A DNA stretch of 33,660 nt from Acidobacteriota bacterium (GTDB lineage: Bacteria > Acidobacteriota > Thermoanaerobaculia > Gp7-AA8): positions 1 through 33,660 of the forward strand of contig JAJPHC010000016.1 in the NCBI GenBank assembly GCA_021325515.1. Reading direction: 5' to 3'. The translations under genes were made by a program, and so were the position numbers. Below are positions 22,329-30,900 of the stretch, piece by piece (positions within the stretch are counted from its first letter, which is position 1; every line of letters starts with the position of its first letter). Under the pieces are notes generated by a model. It was not told the DNA's origin. It saw nothing but the letters and a program-made list of their open reading frames with translations, and ran no database searches.

Positions 22329-23990
22329 ATGATCAATGACCTCTGGTACAAGAACGCGCTGATCTACTGCATCAACGTCGAGTCCTTCATGGACACGAAC
22401 GGCGATGGCTGCGGCGACTTCGAAGGACTCATGCGCCGGCTCGATTACCTCGCCGGTCTCGGCGTCACCTGCATCTGGCTTCTCCCCTTCTATCCGTCAC
22501 CACGCCGCGACGACGGATATGACATCACGGACTATTACGGTGTCGATCCGCGCTACGGGACTTCCGGCGACTTCGTCGAGTTCATGAATCAGGCGCGCGA
22601 GCGCGGCATTCGCGTCATCGTCGACCTCGTCATCAATCACACCTCGATCGATCATCCCTGGTTCCGGCACGCGCGAAGCGATCCAAAATCGAAATACCGC
22701 GACTGGTACGTCTGGTCGAAGAAGCGCCCGCGCAACTGGAACAAGGGAATGGTCTTCCCCGGCGTGCAGAAATCGACCTGGAGCTGGGACAGCGAGGCGC
22801 GCGCCTACTACTTCCACCGTTTCTACGATTTTCAGCCGGATCTCAACACGATGAACCCGGACGTACGTGCGGAGATCAAGCGGATCATCGGTTACTGGCT
22901 GGAGCTCGGCGTCTCCGGCTTCCGCGTCGATGCCCTGCCGTTCGTCATCTCCGAGAAAGGGCCTCACACAGGATCCCCTCCGCCGCAGGACTTCGAGTTT
23001 CTGCGCGAGCTCCGTCTCTTCCTGCAATGGCGCCAGGGCGATGCCGTATTTCTGGCCGAAGCGAACGTACTGCCCGATCAGGATCTGGAGTACTTCGGCG
23101 ACAACGACGACCGCGTGCAATTGATGTTCAACTTCTTCGTGAATCAGAACCTCTTTTACGCGCTCGCGTCGGGCGATGTGCGGCCATTGACGAATGCGTT
23201 GAAGAAGACGCGGCAGCGTCCGATCACCGCACAATGGGCCCACTTCCTCCGCAACAACGACGAGCTCGACCTCGGCCGTCTGACCGAGGAACAGCGGCGG
23301 TGCGTCTTCGAGGCGTTCGGGCCGGACAAGAAAATGCAGCTCTATGGCCGGGGCATCCGCCGCCGTCTCGCGCCGATGCTCAATGACGACCGGCGCCGTC
23401 TCGAAGTCGCAAACAGCCTGATGTTCACACTGCCCGGCACGCCGGTCATCCGCTACGGAGATGAGATCGGCATGGGCGACGATCTCCGCCTTCAGGAACG
23501 CCAGTGCGCACGCACACCGATGCAGTGGTCGACCGAGCCGCACGCCGGGTTCACGACGGCGGAGAAGCCGGTGCTGCCGGTCATCGACGAACCGATCTAT
23601 GGATTTCAAAGGGTCAATGCGGCGGACCAGAAGCGCGATCCGGAATCGCTGTTGAACTGGACGGAGCGGATGATCCGCGCGCGCAAGGAATGTCCGGAGA
23701 TCGGCTGGGGCGAATGGAAAACGCTGGCGACAGGATCGCCGCACGTCATCGCGATCCGCTACGACTGGCGGGACAACGCATTCATCGCAGTACACAATCT
23801 CGATTCGAAGCCGCACCGCATCAGGATTGACGTCGCCAGCTCCGGCCGCACCTCATTGATCAACCTTCTCTCCTCGGATCACAGTGAAGGCGGCGACGAT
23901 GGAGTGCATCGCCTCGCGATCGAAGGCTATGGCTACCGCTGGTATCGGGTTGGCGGACTCGACTACATCCTGAATCGCCGCCGCTCGTAG
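22329..23990 (+). CDS. GH13 alpha-amylase-family protein, trehalose-synthase type
   Basis: The 553-residue product matches the maltose alpha-D-glucosyltransferase (TreS-like) group of GH13, which interconverts maltose and trehalose; some relatives have other alpha-glucosidic activities. Conserved regions are VIVDLVINHTS, GFRVDALPF (nucleophile Asp201), FLAEANV (acid/base Glu244) and HFLRNNDELDLGRL (Asp311). The residue before Asp311, usually His in GH13, is Asn310. The block YGRGIRRRLAPML and RYGDEIGMGDDL is typical of the TreS-like group. ATG 22329 begins the family's N-terminus (MINDLWYKNALIYCINVESF); an in-frame ATG at 22266 lies inside the repeat. No Shine-Dalgarno is visible. The neighbour glgX suggests a shared role in glycogen and trehalose metabolism. 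Confidence 0.9.
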   Translation: MINDLWYKNALIYCINVESFMDTNGDGCGDFEGLMRRLDYLAGLGVTCIWLLPFYPSPRRDDGYDITDYYGVDPRYGTSGDFVEFMNQARERGIRVIVDLVINHTSIDHPWFRHARSDPKSKYRDWYVWSKKRPRNWNKGMVFPGVQKSTWSWDSEARAYYFHRFYDFQPDLNTMNPDVRAEIKRIIGYWLELGVSGFRVDALPFVISEKGPHTGSPPPQDFEFLRELRLFLQWRQGDAVFLAEANVLPDQDLEYFGDNDDRVQLMFNFFVNQNLFYALASGDVRPLTNALKKTRQRPITAQWAHFLRNNDELDLGRLTEEQRRCVFEAFGPDKKMQLYGRGIRRRLAPMLNDDRRRLEVANSLMFTLPGTPVIRYGDEIGMGDDLRLQERQCARTPMQWSTEPHAGFTTAEKPVLPVIDEPIYGFQRVNAADQKRDPESLLNWTERMIRARKECPEIGWGEWKTLATGSPHVIAIRYDWRDNAFIAVHNLDSKPHRIRIDVASSGRTSLINLLSSDHSEGGDDGVHRLAIEGYGYRWYRVGGLDYILNRRRS

Positions 23991-24023
23991 CCAAACTGCA
24001 ACAGTTTCGCGAAACGGGTGGCG

Positions 24024-24029
24024 TATCCT
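24024..24029 (+). promoter_or_regulatory. Putative -10 element TATCCT (leaderless start)
   Basis: TATCCT ends 7 bases before ATG 24037. A small inverted repeat (AAACTG, 3 bases, CAGTTT, about 23993-24007) lies roughly 17-30 bases further upstream and could be an operator. Confidence 0.5.
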
Positions 24030-24036
24030 CAAGTCT

Positions 24037-24747
24037 ATGCGCGCTGGAAAACTGTCTGTTCTCACGGCGGTCGTTGTCATCGCACTTCTCGGCACTGGCC
24101 AGACGAATCCGGGACGGCGCCGCGCGGTGCAGCGTCCGTCACCCGCGCCTCCGGCGCCGATTGCCGCGGGCGACAGTTACACAATGAACACGTCTCCCCT
24201 TTCGATTGCAGCGCCGGGCGTGCTCGCCAATGACACATTGAACAGCGCAACGCTCACGAGCTTTGGCGCGAGCACGGGCAGGGAGCAGACGGCCGGCACG
24301 GCAACATCGACGGCCAAAGGCGGCACCGCGACGCTGAACGCCGATGGCAGTTTCACCTACACGCCGGCGTCCGGCTTCAGCGGCGACGACACGTTCGTCT
24401 ATGTGCTGCGCAACGCGGGCGGCGAATCATCGGCAACCGTGACGATCACCGTCGTGCCGCAACAGACGCCCGACTTCCGCGTCACATCGCCCGGATTCTT
24501 CTTCGCGATCTCCGGCCTTTCGGGACAGAACCCGGCGATCACGTTGCAGCGCGGCCGCACGTATCGATTCGAAGTCGACACGGACGACGTCCATCCGTTC
24601 GAGATCACCGGCGCACCTTCAGGCAGCGTGACGAACAACAACATCTCGTCGGGCATCCTCACCTTCACGGTCCCGGCATCGGCGCAGAACTATCGCTACA
24701 TCTGCTCGATCCACGGCTTCGGAAACACGATCACGACGACGCCCTGA
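24037..24747 (+). CDS. Secreted protein with Ig-like (cadherin-type tandem) domain and cupredoxin-like domain
   Basis: The 236-residue product has a signal peptide (MRAGKLSVLTAVVVIALLG) and a Pro-rich linker. An Ig/cadherin-like domain follows (about 43-145: AGDSYTMN, GVLANDTL, GTATLNADGSFTYTPASGFSGDDTFVYVL), of the kind found in tandem in large adhesins. Residues about 150-236 look like a cupredoxin: RTYRFEVDTDDVHPFEITG supplies a His and YRYICSIHGFGN supplies a Cys and a His. The axial Met usually found 8 residues after the Cys is Thr. A copper-binding or electron-transfer role is possible but uncertain. A hairpin followed by four Ts lies just downstream. Confidence 0.78.
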   Translation: MRAGKLSVLTAVVVIALLGTGQTNPGRRRAVQRPSPAPPAPIAAGDSYTMNTSPLSIAAPGVLANDTLNSATLTSFGASTGREQTAGTATSTAKGGTATLNADGSFTYTPASGFSGDDTFVYVLRNAGGESSATVTITVVPQQTPDFRVTSPGFFFAISGLSGQNPAITLQRGRTYRFEVDTDDVHPFEITGAPSGSVTNNNISSGILTFTVPASAQNYRYICSIHGFGNTITTTP

Positions 24748-24754
24748 CAAGACC

Positions 24755-24779
24755 GCAGGCCGTCTGCCGCCTGCCTTTT
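24755..24779 (+). terminator. Putative rho-independent terminator
   Basis: GCAGGC (24755-24760) and GCCTGC (24769-24774) form a stem with an 8-base loop, followed by C and TTTT (24776-24779). It lies 8 bases after the stop codon of the cupredoxin-like gene and before the rhodanese gene's promoter region. Confidence 0.5.
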
Positions 24780-24825
24780 GCTAGCATGCAACCTCGTTGA
24801 CGGCCTGATCGTCACACGAACGGAC

Positions 24826-25548
24826 ATGACGACTCGAACGTATTTTCTCCAGACTGCGACGCTCATCGCGGCCGCAGTGCTCTGTGCACTCGTCTCCAAT
24901 GGGCTTGCCTCGCGCGAGCGGCAGATGAAGCTCAAGGGCTTCTACCCGAATGCGCAGAAGGTTCCGCCGCGCGAGAGCGCCGCGCCGGCGCCGATCGTGC
25001 CGGCCGCTCCTGCAACGGCAACGGCCGCGACGCAGGCGCCGGTGCCTGCTGCGGCAACTGTCGCGCCGGTCGCGGCTCCGGCAGCGGCCACGGCGACGAC
25101 CTCGCAGGCTGCCGCTGCGAAACCTGCCGCGAAGCCTGCGGCGGTTCCGAAGGATGATCCGCTCCGGAAGTTCGTGCCGCACGAGAAGCAGCCGTACGTC
25201 GAGATCGGCTACGACGACGTGAAGCTGCTCCATGACCGCGGTGCGATGTTCTTCGACGCACGGCGCACGGCGGTGTATGAGCAGGGACACATCGCCGGCG
25301 CGCGCGCGATGCCAGTGTGGGAGTCGGACATCGACGACCGCGTGGCGAAATTCTTCAATGAGCGCTCCGACCCCGCGCAGCAGGCCTTGCCGATCGTCGT
25401 CTATTGCAGCGGCGGGGACTGCGAAGACTCGCACATGCTCGCGCAGAAGCTCTATGGCGCGTTGTTCAACAACGTCTACGTCTACAAGGGCGGCTTCCCC
25501 GACTGGCAGAAGCACAATGGCCCCGTGCACAACGGAGCCGAACCGTGA
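24826..25548 (+). CDS. Membrane-anchored rhodanese-like protein
   Basis: The 240-residue product begins with an N-terminal membrane anchor (about residues 6-27). A long Ala/Pro-rich linker (about 50-107) puts the rhodanese domain (about 120-232) in the periplasm. The domain motifs are FFDARRTAVYEQGHIAGARA, then VVYCSGGDCEDS with catalytic Cys194 and a second Cys199, then VYVYKGGFPDWQ. Rhodaneses carry sulfur as a persulfide on this Cys, or bind oxyanions. ATG 24826 begins the anchor; an in-frame start at 24778 would lie over a TAGCAT hexamer (24782-24787) that may be the -10. The TGA overlaps the GTG of the next gene, which encodes a membrane redox partner, so the two proteins probably work together. 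Confidence 0.9.
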   Translation: MTTRTYFLQTATLIAAAVLCALVSNGLASRERQMKLKGFYPNAQKVPPRESAAPAPIVPAAPATATAATQAPVPAAATVAPVAAPAAATATTSQAAAAKPAAKPAAVPKDDPLRKFVPHEKQPYVEIGYDDVKLLHDRGAMFFDARRTAVYEQGHIAGARAMPVWESDIDDRVAKFFNERSDPAQQALPIVVYCSGGDCEDSHMLAQKLYGALFNNVYVYKGGFPDWQKHNGPVHNGAEP

Positions 25549-26003
25549 CCGCGCGCGAGGCGCTCGCCCATCCCTGGCTGACCGTTCGCGTGCAGCTCGC
25601 GCTCGGGCTGATCTTCGTGCTCGCCGCGCTGCCGAAGATCGGCGATCCGCCGTCCTTCGCGCACATGATCTACAACTACCGGATCGTGCCCGGGAGTCTG
25701 ATCAACATCAGCGCGCTCGTCATGCCCTGGCTCGAGATCCTCTGCGGCATGGCGCTCCTCCTCGGCATCTGGACACGTGCGGCGCGCAATCTGATCGCGC
25801 TCCTGCTCGTCGTGTTCATCGTGGCGATCGGCATCAATCTCGTTCGCGGCAACGCCATCGACTGCGGCTGCTTCAACGTGGCGGATGCCGGCAAGACCTA
25901 CGAGCAGCGCATCACCGACATGAAGGTGGACATCGTGCGCGATCTGGGGATGCTGCTGATGGTGGTGCAGGGATGGTGGGCGGAGCGATTCGTGAAGGTC
26001 TAG
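25545..26003 (+). CDS. MauE/DoxX-like membrane protein with CxC motif
   Basis: The 152-residue product has four hydrophobic segments: about 14-31, 52-73, 81-99 and 128-142. After the third comes DCGCFN, with Cys107 and Cys109. This is the MauE/DoxX-related family, whose members are thought to pass electrons or thiol equivalents across the membrane for protein disulfide or sulfur chemistry. The start GTG 25545 overlaps the rhodanese stop (GTGA), and no other in-frame start gives the usual N-terminus. Pairing of rhodanese and MauE-like protein is seen elsewhere. A plausible reading is a small periplasmic thiol/sulfur relay, but its target is unknown. Confidence 0.87.
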   Translation: MTAREALAHPWLTVRVQLALGLIFVLAALPKIGDPPSFAHMIYNYRIVPGSLINISALVMPWLEILCGMALLLGIWTRAARNLIALLLVVFIVAIGINLVRGNAIDCGCFNVADAGKTYEQRITDMKVDIVRDLGMLLMVVQGWWAERFVKV

Positions 26004-26012
26004 ACCGTACCC

Positions 26013-26900
26013 ATGGACTACGCGCTGATTCTCACCCAGATTGCCGCCGAGGTGCAGCCGCTGGTTGGGAAAGGGCGGGTGGCGGAGTACATTCCGCCGC
26101 TGGCGAGCGTGCGCGCCGATCGCTTCGGGATGGCGCTGCGCACTGTGGATGGCGCGCAATACGCCACGGGCGACGCGGACGAGCGCTTCTCGATCCAGAG
26201 CATCGCGAAGGTCTTCGCGCTGACGCTGGCCATGCGGCTGGAAGGCGATGGCATCTGGAACCGCGTCGGACGCGAGCCATCGGGAAGCGCGTTCAACTCG
26301 CTGGTGCAGCTCGAGGTTGAGCGCGGAATTCCTCGCAATCCGTTCATCAATGCCGGAGCGCTCGTCGTGCTCGATGCGATCCTCAATCACGGCGACGATC
26401 TCCTCCTCCCCTTCATCCGCGAAGCGGCGGGCAACGAGTCGATCTCTTATGACCTCGAGGTCGCCGAAGGGGAACGCCGCACGGGGCATCGCAATCGCGC
26501 GATGGCGCATTTCCTCAAGTCGTTCGGCAATCTGCAGAATGACGCCGGCCGCGTACTGGACGCCTACTTCCGTCTCTGTTCCATCGCCATGAGCTGCAGC
26601 GAGCTGGCGCGCGCGTTCTCGTATCTCGCCGGCGGCGGCGGATCGATCGCCACCGCGCGGCAGGCCAAGCGCGTCAATGCAGTGATGCTCACCTGCGGCG
26701 TCTACGACGAAGCGGGCGACTACGCGTACCGCGTCGGCCTGCCGGCGAAGAGCGGCGTCGGCGGCGGAGTGGTCGCGGTGATGCCGGGCAAGTTCACGGC
26801 CGCCGTCTGGTCGCCGGGCCTGAGCGAAAAAGGCAATTCGCTCGCGGGAACGATGGCGCTGGAGCTGTTGACGACGAAGACGGCGATTTCGATTTTCTAG
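26013..26900 (+). CDS. glsA: Glutaminase (serine-dependent beta-lactamase fold)
   Basis: This enzyme hydrolyses glutamine to glutamate and ammonia. The 295-residue product matches GlsA (about 300-310 residues). Features are the SxxK catalytic pair in SIQSIAKVF (Ser63, Lys66), the block EPSGSAFNSLVQLE, RGIPRNPFINAGAL, and the C-terminal GVGGGVVAVMPGKF. It is cytoplasmic: no leader is seen. It starts 9 bases after the MauE-like gene's stop, so it may be co-transcribed with the rhodanese/MauE pair, although no Shine-Dalgarno is visible. A functional link with them is not obvious. Confidence 0.96.
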   Translation: MDYALILTQIAAEVQPLVGKGRVAEYIPPLASVRADRFGMALRTVDGAQYATGDADERFSIQSIAKVFALTLAMRLEGDGIWNRVGREPSGSAFNSLVQLEVERGIPRNPFINAGALVVLDAILNHGDDLLLPFIREAAGNESISYDLEVAEGERRTGHRNRAMAHFLKSFGNLQNDAGRVLDAYFRLCSIAMSCSELARAFSYLAGGGGSIATARQAKRVNAVMLTCGVYDEAGDYAYRVGLPAKSGVGGGVVAVMPGKFTAAVWSPGLSEKGNSLAGTMALELLTTKTAISIF

Positions 26901-26918
26901 CGCATCCGTGCTCAGCCG

Positions 26919-26924
26919 TATACT
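26919..26924 (+). promoter_or_regulatory. Putative -10 element TATACT (leaderless start)
   Basis: TATACT is followed by CCTGCC and ATG 26931, a 6-base gap identical in layout to that of the carbonic anhydrase gene. Confidence 0.6.
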
Positions 26925-26930
26925 CCTGCC

Positions 26931-27380
26931 ATGCACTCGATTTTCGATTCCAACGATCGCGCCGCGATCCTCGCGCGCATCGCCGCGCTGCAGCCCTCCA
27001 GCACACGCCAATGGGGAAAGATGAATCCCGCGCAGATGCTCGGCCATCTCGCGGCGACTCTGGAGATGGTGCTGTCCGAGTCTTCGACGAAGCAGAAGCT
27101 CCTCGGAAAAATCCTCACGCCCTTCATCCGTTCTCTGGCCATCGGCGAAAAGCCGTTCGGGCGCAACTCGCCGACGGATCCCTCGTTCGTCATCTCCGAC
27201 GAGCGCGACTTCGAGAAGGAGCGGGAGCGCCTCCGCGCACTGCTAGGCAAAGTCATCGAGCAGGGGCCGGAGACCGCGGGCAAGCGCGTCCACATCTTCT
27301 TCGGAAAACTGAGCGGAGCGGAGTGGGGTGTGCTGATCCACAAGCACTTCGACCATCACCTGCGCCAGTTCAGCGTATGA
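26931..27380 (+). CDS. DUF1569 protein (DinB-like fold)
   Basis: The 149-residue product matches DUF1569. Features are WGKMNPAQMLGHLAATLEM at the N-terminal helix and a C-terminal helix HKHFDHHLRQF. The conserved histidines (one in MLGHL, others in HKHFDHH) are placed as the metal ligands of the DinB/YfiT-like four-helix fold. The family has no proven reaction; DinB-like proteins include thiol-dependent transferases. It is cytoplasmic, and probably transcribed alone from TATACT just upstream. It is convergent with the DUF3617 gene. Confidence 0.88.
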   Translation: MHSIFDSNDRAAILARIAALQPSSTRQWGKMNPAQMLGHLAATLEMVLSESSTKQKLLGKILTPFIRSLAIGEKPFGRNSPTDPSFVISDERDFEKERERLRALLGKVIEQGPETAGKRVHIFFGKLSGAEWGVLIHKHFDHHLRQFSV

Positions 27381-27383
27381 GAA

Positions 27384-27417
27384 GGCTCGCGAGCCGCGGC
27401 GACGCGCGGGCCCGCGC
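27384..27417. terminator. GC-palindrome cluster between convergent genes
   Basis: GGCTCGCGAGCC (27385-27396) and GCGCGGGCCCGCGC (27404-27417) are perfect palindromes in the 68-base gap between two convergent stop codons. They could end transcription from both sides, but there is no T-run. Confidence 0.3.
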
Positions 27418-27448
27418 ATCCGGCGAGCCCGCGCAACCGCGAGACTAA

Positions 27449-27874
27449 CTATTTGCTGCAGTCGCCCAGCCGCTTGCCGGACATCTTCGACGTGATCTCC
27501 TGATCCTTCATGTGCACCTTGGTCCAGCCGCTGAAGCTGTCGCCGCTGAACGTCATCTGGCCTTCGGACGTCATCGGCTGCTTCCCTTCGCACTTCATCG
27601 TCCAGGTGACCTTGTTCCCCTCGATCTTGTAATCCGACATCTTGCAGTTCGGGTTGTCGCGGCCGCTCTTCGGAATCGAGCGCTCCGGATTGTCGACGTC
27701 CTCCTGCGTGACGCAGTGCGTGAACGTCGTCGGCGGGATCTTCACCGGCGCGTTCGGCATGTCGACCTCGATCGTCATCTGCCAGTTGCCCGGTTTCTGC
27801 GGCGACGCGGCGAACGTTGGGACCGCCAGAAGCGTCAAAGCAGCAGCGGACAGGGCGAATTTGCGAAGCTTCAT
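27449..27874 (-). CDS. DUF3617 exported protein
   Basis: The 141-residue product has a signal peptide (MKLRKFALSAAALTLLAVPTFA). The DUF3617 pattern follows: PGNWQMTIEVDMPN, a THCVTQEDV block, NPNCKMSDYKIEGNKVTWTMKCEG and a final Cys (GDCSK). The four cysteines probably form two disulfides in the periplasm. The family has no assigned function; it may bind or protect an envelope component. The start is well supported: AAGGAGA ends 7 bases before the ATG. A TATACT hexamer lies about 35 bases upstream, so this gene has a leader, unlike several neighbours. Confidence 0.9.
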   Translation of the reverse strand: MKLRKFALSAAALTLLAVPTFAASPQKPGNWQMTIEVDMPNAPVKIPPTTFTHCVTQEDVDNPERSIPKSGRDNPNCKMSDYKIEGNKVTWTMKCEGKQPMTSEGQMTFSGDSFSGWTKVHMKDQEITSKMSGKRLGDCSK

Positions 27875-27908
27875 TACGATTCTCCTTTGGATTGTTGGAA
27901 GTTCGCGA

Positions 27909-27914
27909 AGTATA
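27909..27914 (-). promoter_or_regulatory. Putative -10 element TATACT of a leadered gene
   Basis: Read on the minus strand, TATACT lies 34 bases before ATG 27874 and upstream of its AAGGAGA. This predicts a leader of about 27 bases. The -35 region is not clear. Confidence 0.4.
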
Positions 27915-27965
27915 GCGTGTTACGATTCGCGATTACCGTCCGAATAACTATTTCCAGGAGTCAAG

Positions 27966-30900
27966 ATGTCGCTTCGAGCCGTACTCGCAGCAACGATCCT
28001 TTGTGTAGGACAAGCTCTCAGCTTGTCGGGACAAGCTGAGAGCTTGTCCTACACGCAGCCGTGGGATGCTGCGCCTCTCTCTGCCGATCCGAAGGCCATG
28101 CTCGCCGCCGCCGAAAAAGTTCAGGCCGGCGACGCCGATGCGGTCGTCCTCCTCGATGAGATGCACTACTCGTTCGATGCGCAGGGACGCGCGACCGGGA
28201 CCCAGCGCCTCATCTACAAGATCGTGGCGGAGTCGGCCATCGACAACTGGTCGACGATCGCCGCCGGCTGGTCGCCGTGGTATCAGGAGAAGCCGGAGAT
28301 CAACGCCCGCGTGATCGCGCGCGACGCGAGCGTGCACATGCTCGATCAGGCAGCGATCACCGAATCGCCCGCCGGCGACGAGTCGATGGAGATCTTCAGC
28401 GACGCGCGCCTGCTGCGCGCTCCCCTCCCCGGCCTGCAGGACGGCTGCATCGTCGAGGAAGTGATCATCTACAAGGACCGCAATCCGATGTTCGACGCGG
28501 GGACGATGGACCGCTTCTACTTCGGACGCGGCGTCCCGGTGCAGCAGGCGCGGCTGATCATCGACGCACCGCCGGCGCTGCCGCTGCACATCGTGAACAA
28601 GAGCGAGCTCGCAGCGAAGAAGGACGGCGACCGCACCATCTTCGAGAGCGGCCCGATGAAGGCCATCGACGAGTGGGAGTGGAACCTTCCCTACGACGAG
28701 TCGTGGCGTCCCTACGTCGCCTTCGCGACCGGCAAGTCGTGGCAGGACATCGCGCGGCGCTATTCGGAAGTCGTCGACAAGCAGATCGCGAACGCGAAGT
28801 TCCCTGCGGTCGCGAAGAGCTCGAAGCGCAACGAAGTCATCGCGGCGATCCTCGCCGAGATTCAGAAGAACGTCCGCTACGCCGGCGTCGAAGTCGGCGA
28901 CGGCTCGATCATTCCCCGCCCGCCGCAGGAAGTGCTCAATCACAAATACGGCGACTGCAAGGACAAGGCGACGCTGCTCGTCGCGATGCTGCGCGACGCC
29001 GGCATTCCCGCGAGCGTCGTGCTGATCCGCGCCGGATCGGATCTCGACATCAGTCCCGATCTCCCCGGCTTCGGCCAGTTCAACCACGCGATCGTGCACG
29101 TCGACGGCGACAAGCCGATGTGGATCGACCCGACGGACGAATTCGCGCGCGCGGGTGAGCTGCCGGTCCCCGATCAGGGACGCATGGTGCTCATCGCGAA
29201 TCCGAAGACGACCGGGCTCGTGCAGACTCCGGTCTCCGACTCCGCAACGAATCTGATCCGCGAGACGCGCGTCTTCACGCTTTCCGAGGAGGGAAAGGCG
29301 AACGTCACGGAGACGAGCGAGTTTCATGGCGCGAACGATTCCTCGCAGCGGCGCTACTACGTCACGTCCGACCGCAAGTCGTATCGCGAATCGATGGAGC
29401 AGTACGCGACGCAGTACTACGCTGCGAAGGAGCTGAAGAACGTCGAGCCTTCGGATCCGCGCGATCTCTCCAGGCCGTTCACACTGAAGATCGAGATCAG
29501 CGAGGCCTCGCGCGGCACGACATCCGGCGGCGAGGCTGCCGTCGGCATCCTCCCCACCGGCCTCCTCGGCGAGCTTCCGCAGGCGATCCGCTTCTATGAA
29601 GACGAAGACGATCCCAACGCGCCGAAGACCTCGAAGGTCCGGCACAAGCGGACGCACGACTTCGTCTTCATCCCCTACGTGAAGGAGTGGACGTACCGCA
29701 TCGTGCCGCCGCCGGGCTACACGCCGCGCACGCTGCCGCAGAGCGAGACGCTCAAGCTCGGCACGGCAACTCTAACCACCAACTACACCACGGAGAAGGA
29801 AGGCATCGTGGTCGCCGTGCTCCGCTTCGACAGCGGCAAGCGGCGCCTGACGGTTCCCGAGTTCGAGGCGACGCGCAAGGCGCTGAAGGAATTCGGCGAC
29901 CGGAAGCCGATACTCGTCGGCTTCGACGAAACGGGCCAGACGAAGCTGGCGGCGGGCGATGTCGGCGGAGCGCTGGCCGACTTCCGCAAGCTCGTCGCGC
30001 TGCATCCGAAGGAAGCGCGCCATCATGTGGAGATCGCGCGCGCGCTGCTTGCCGGCGGCATGGCGGAGGCGGCGCGTGCCGAAGTGAACAAGGCGATCGA
30101 GATCGAGCCGAACTACGCCGGCGCGTACGCCGCAAAGGGTTGGATCCTGCAGCACGATCTCTTCAGCCGCCGCTTCCGCAAAGGCTTCGATCTGGAGGGC
30201 GCGATCGCCGCCTATCGCAAGGCGAAGGAGCTCGACTCGAAGGAAGTGCAGTACCGCGCCGGTCTCGCCGAGGTCCTGGAGTATGGCGACGATGGGAATC
30301 GGTGGGGGCACAACGCGCACATCGGCGAGGCGATCGATGAGCTCCGCGCGATGATGAAGGAGCTGAAGGAGAATCGCGCCGAGGGCGATCTGCTGCTGGC
30401 GCTGGCGAATGCGGGGCGGTTCCCGGAGCTTCGCGAGGCGGCCGATGCGGCGAAGGATCCCGATGAGCGCGAGCTCGGGCGGATCATCGCGCTCGCCGCA
30501 ACCGACGGCTCCGCGGCCGCGCTGAAAGAAGCCTCCTCCGTCGGGCCCGACCAGCGCCGCAAGCTCCTCGGCAATGCCGCGCAGATTCTGATGAGCATCC
30601 GGCTGTATCCACAGGCCGCCGATCTCTTCGAGCAGGCCTCGCAGGGCGGCACGAACGCGACGCAGATCGCGCCGCTCATCGAGCTGCTGCGCAAGACGAA
30701 GAAGGCCGAGACGCTCACCCTCTCCGACGCCGATCCGAAGGATGTGCTCAAGCGCGTGCTCATCACGCTGCTCGCGGAGAACGCCGACGAGAAGGCGATG
30801 TCGAAGTTCATCACCGCCGATCAGGCGAAGCTCGAGGAAGATGCGAAGAAGAATGCGGATGACGAAGAGCTCGATGCGACGCCCGATCGGACGATCGCTT

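Noticed and set aside
25482-27047. 521-codon minus-strand frame over the MauE, glsA and DUF1569 genes
   Set aside because: Spans several recognised plus-strand genes and shows no domain; a shadow of high GC.
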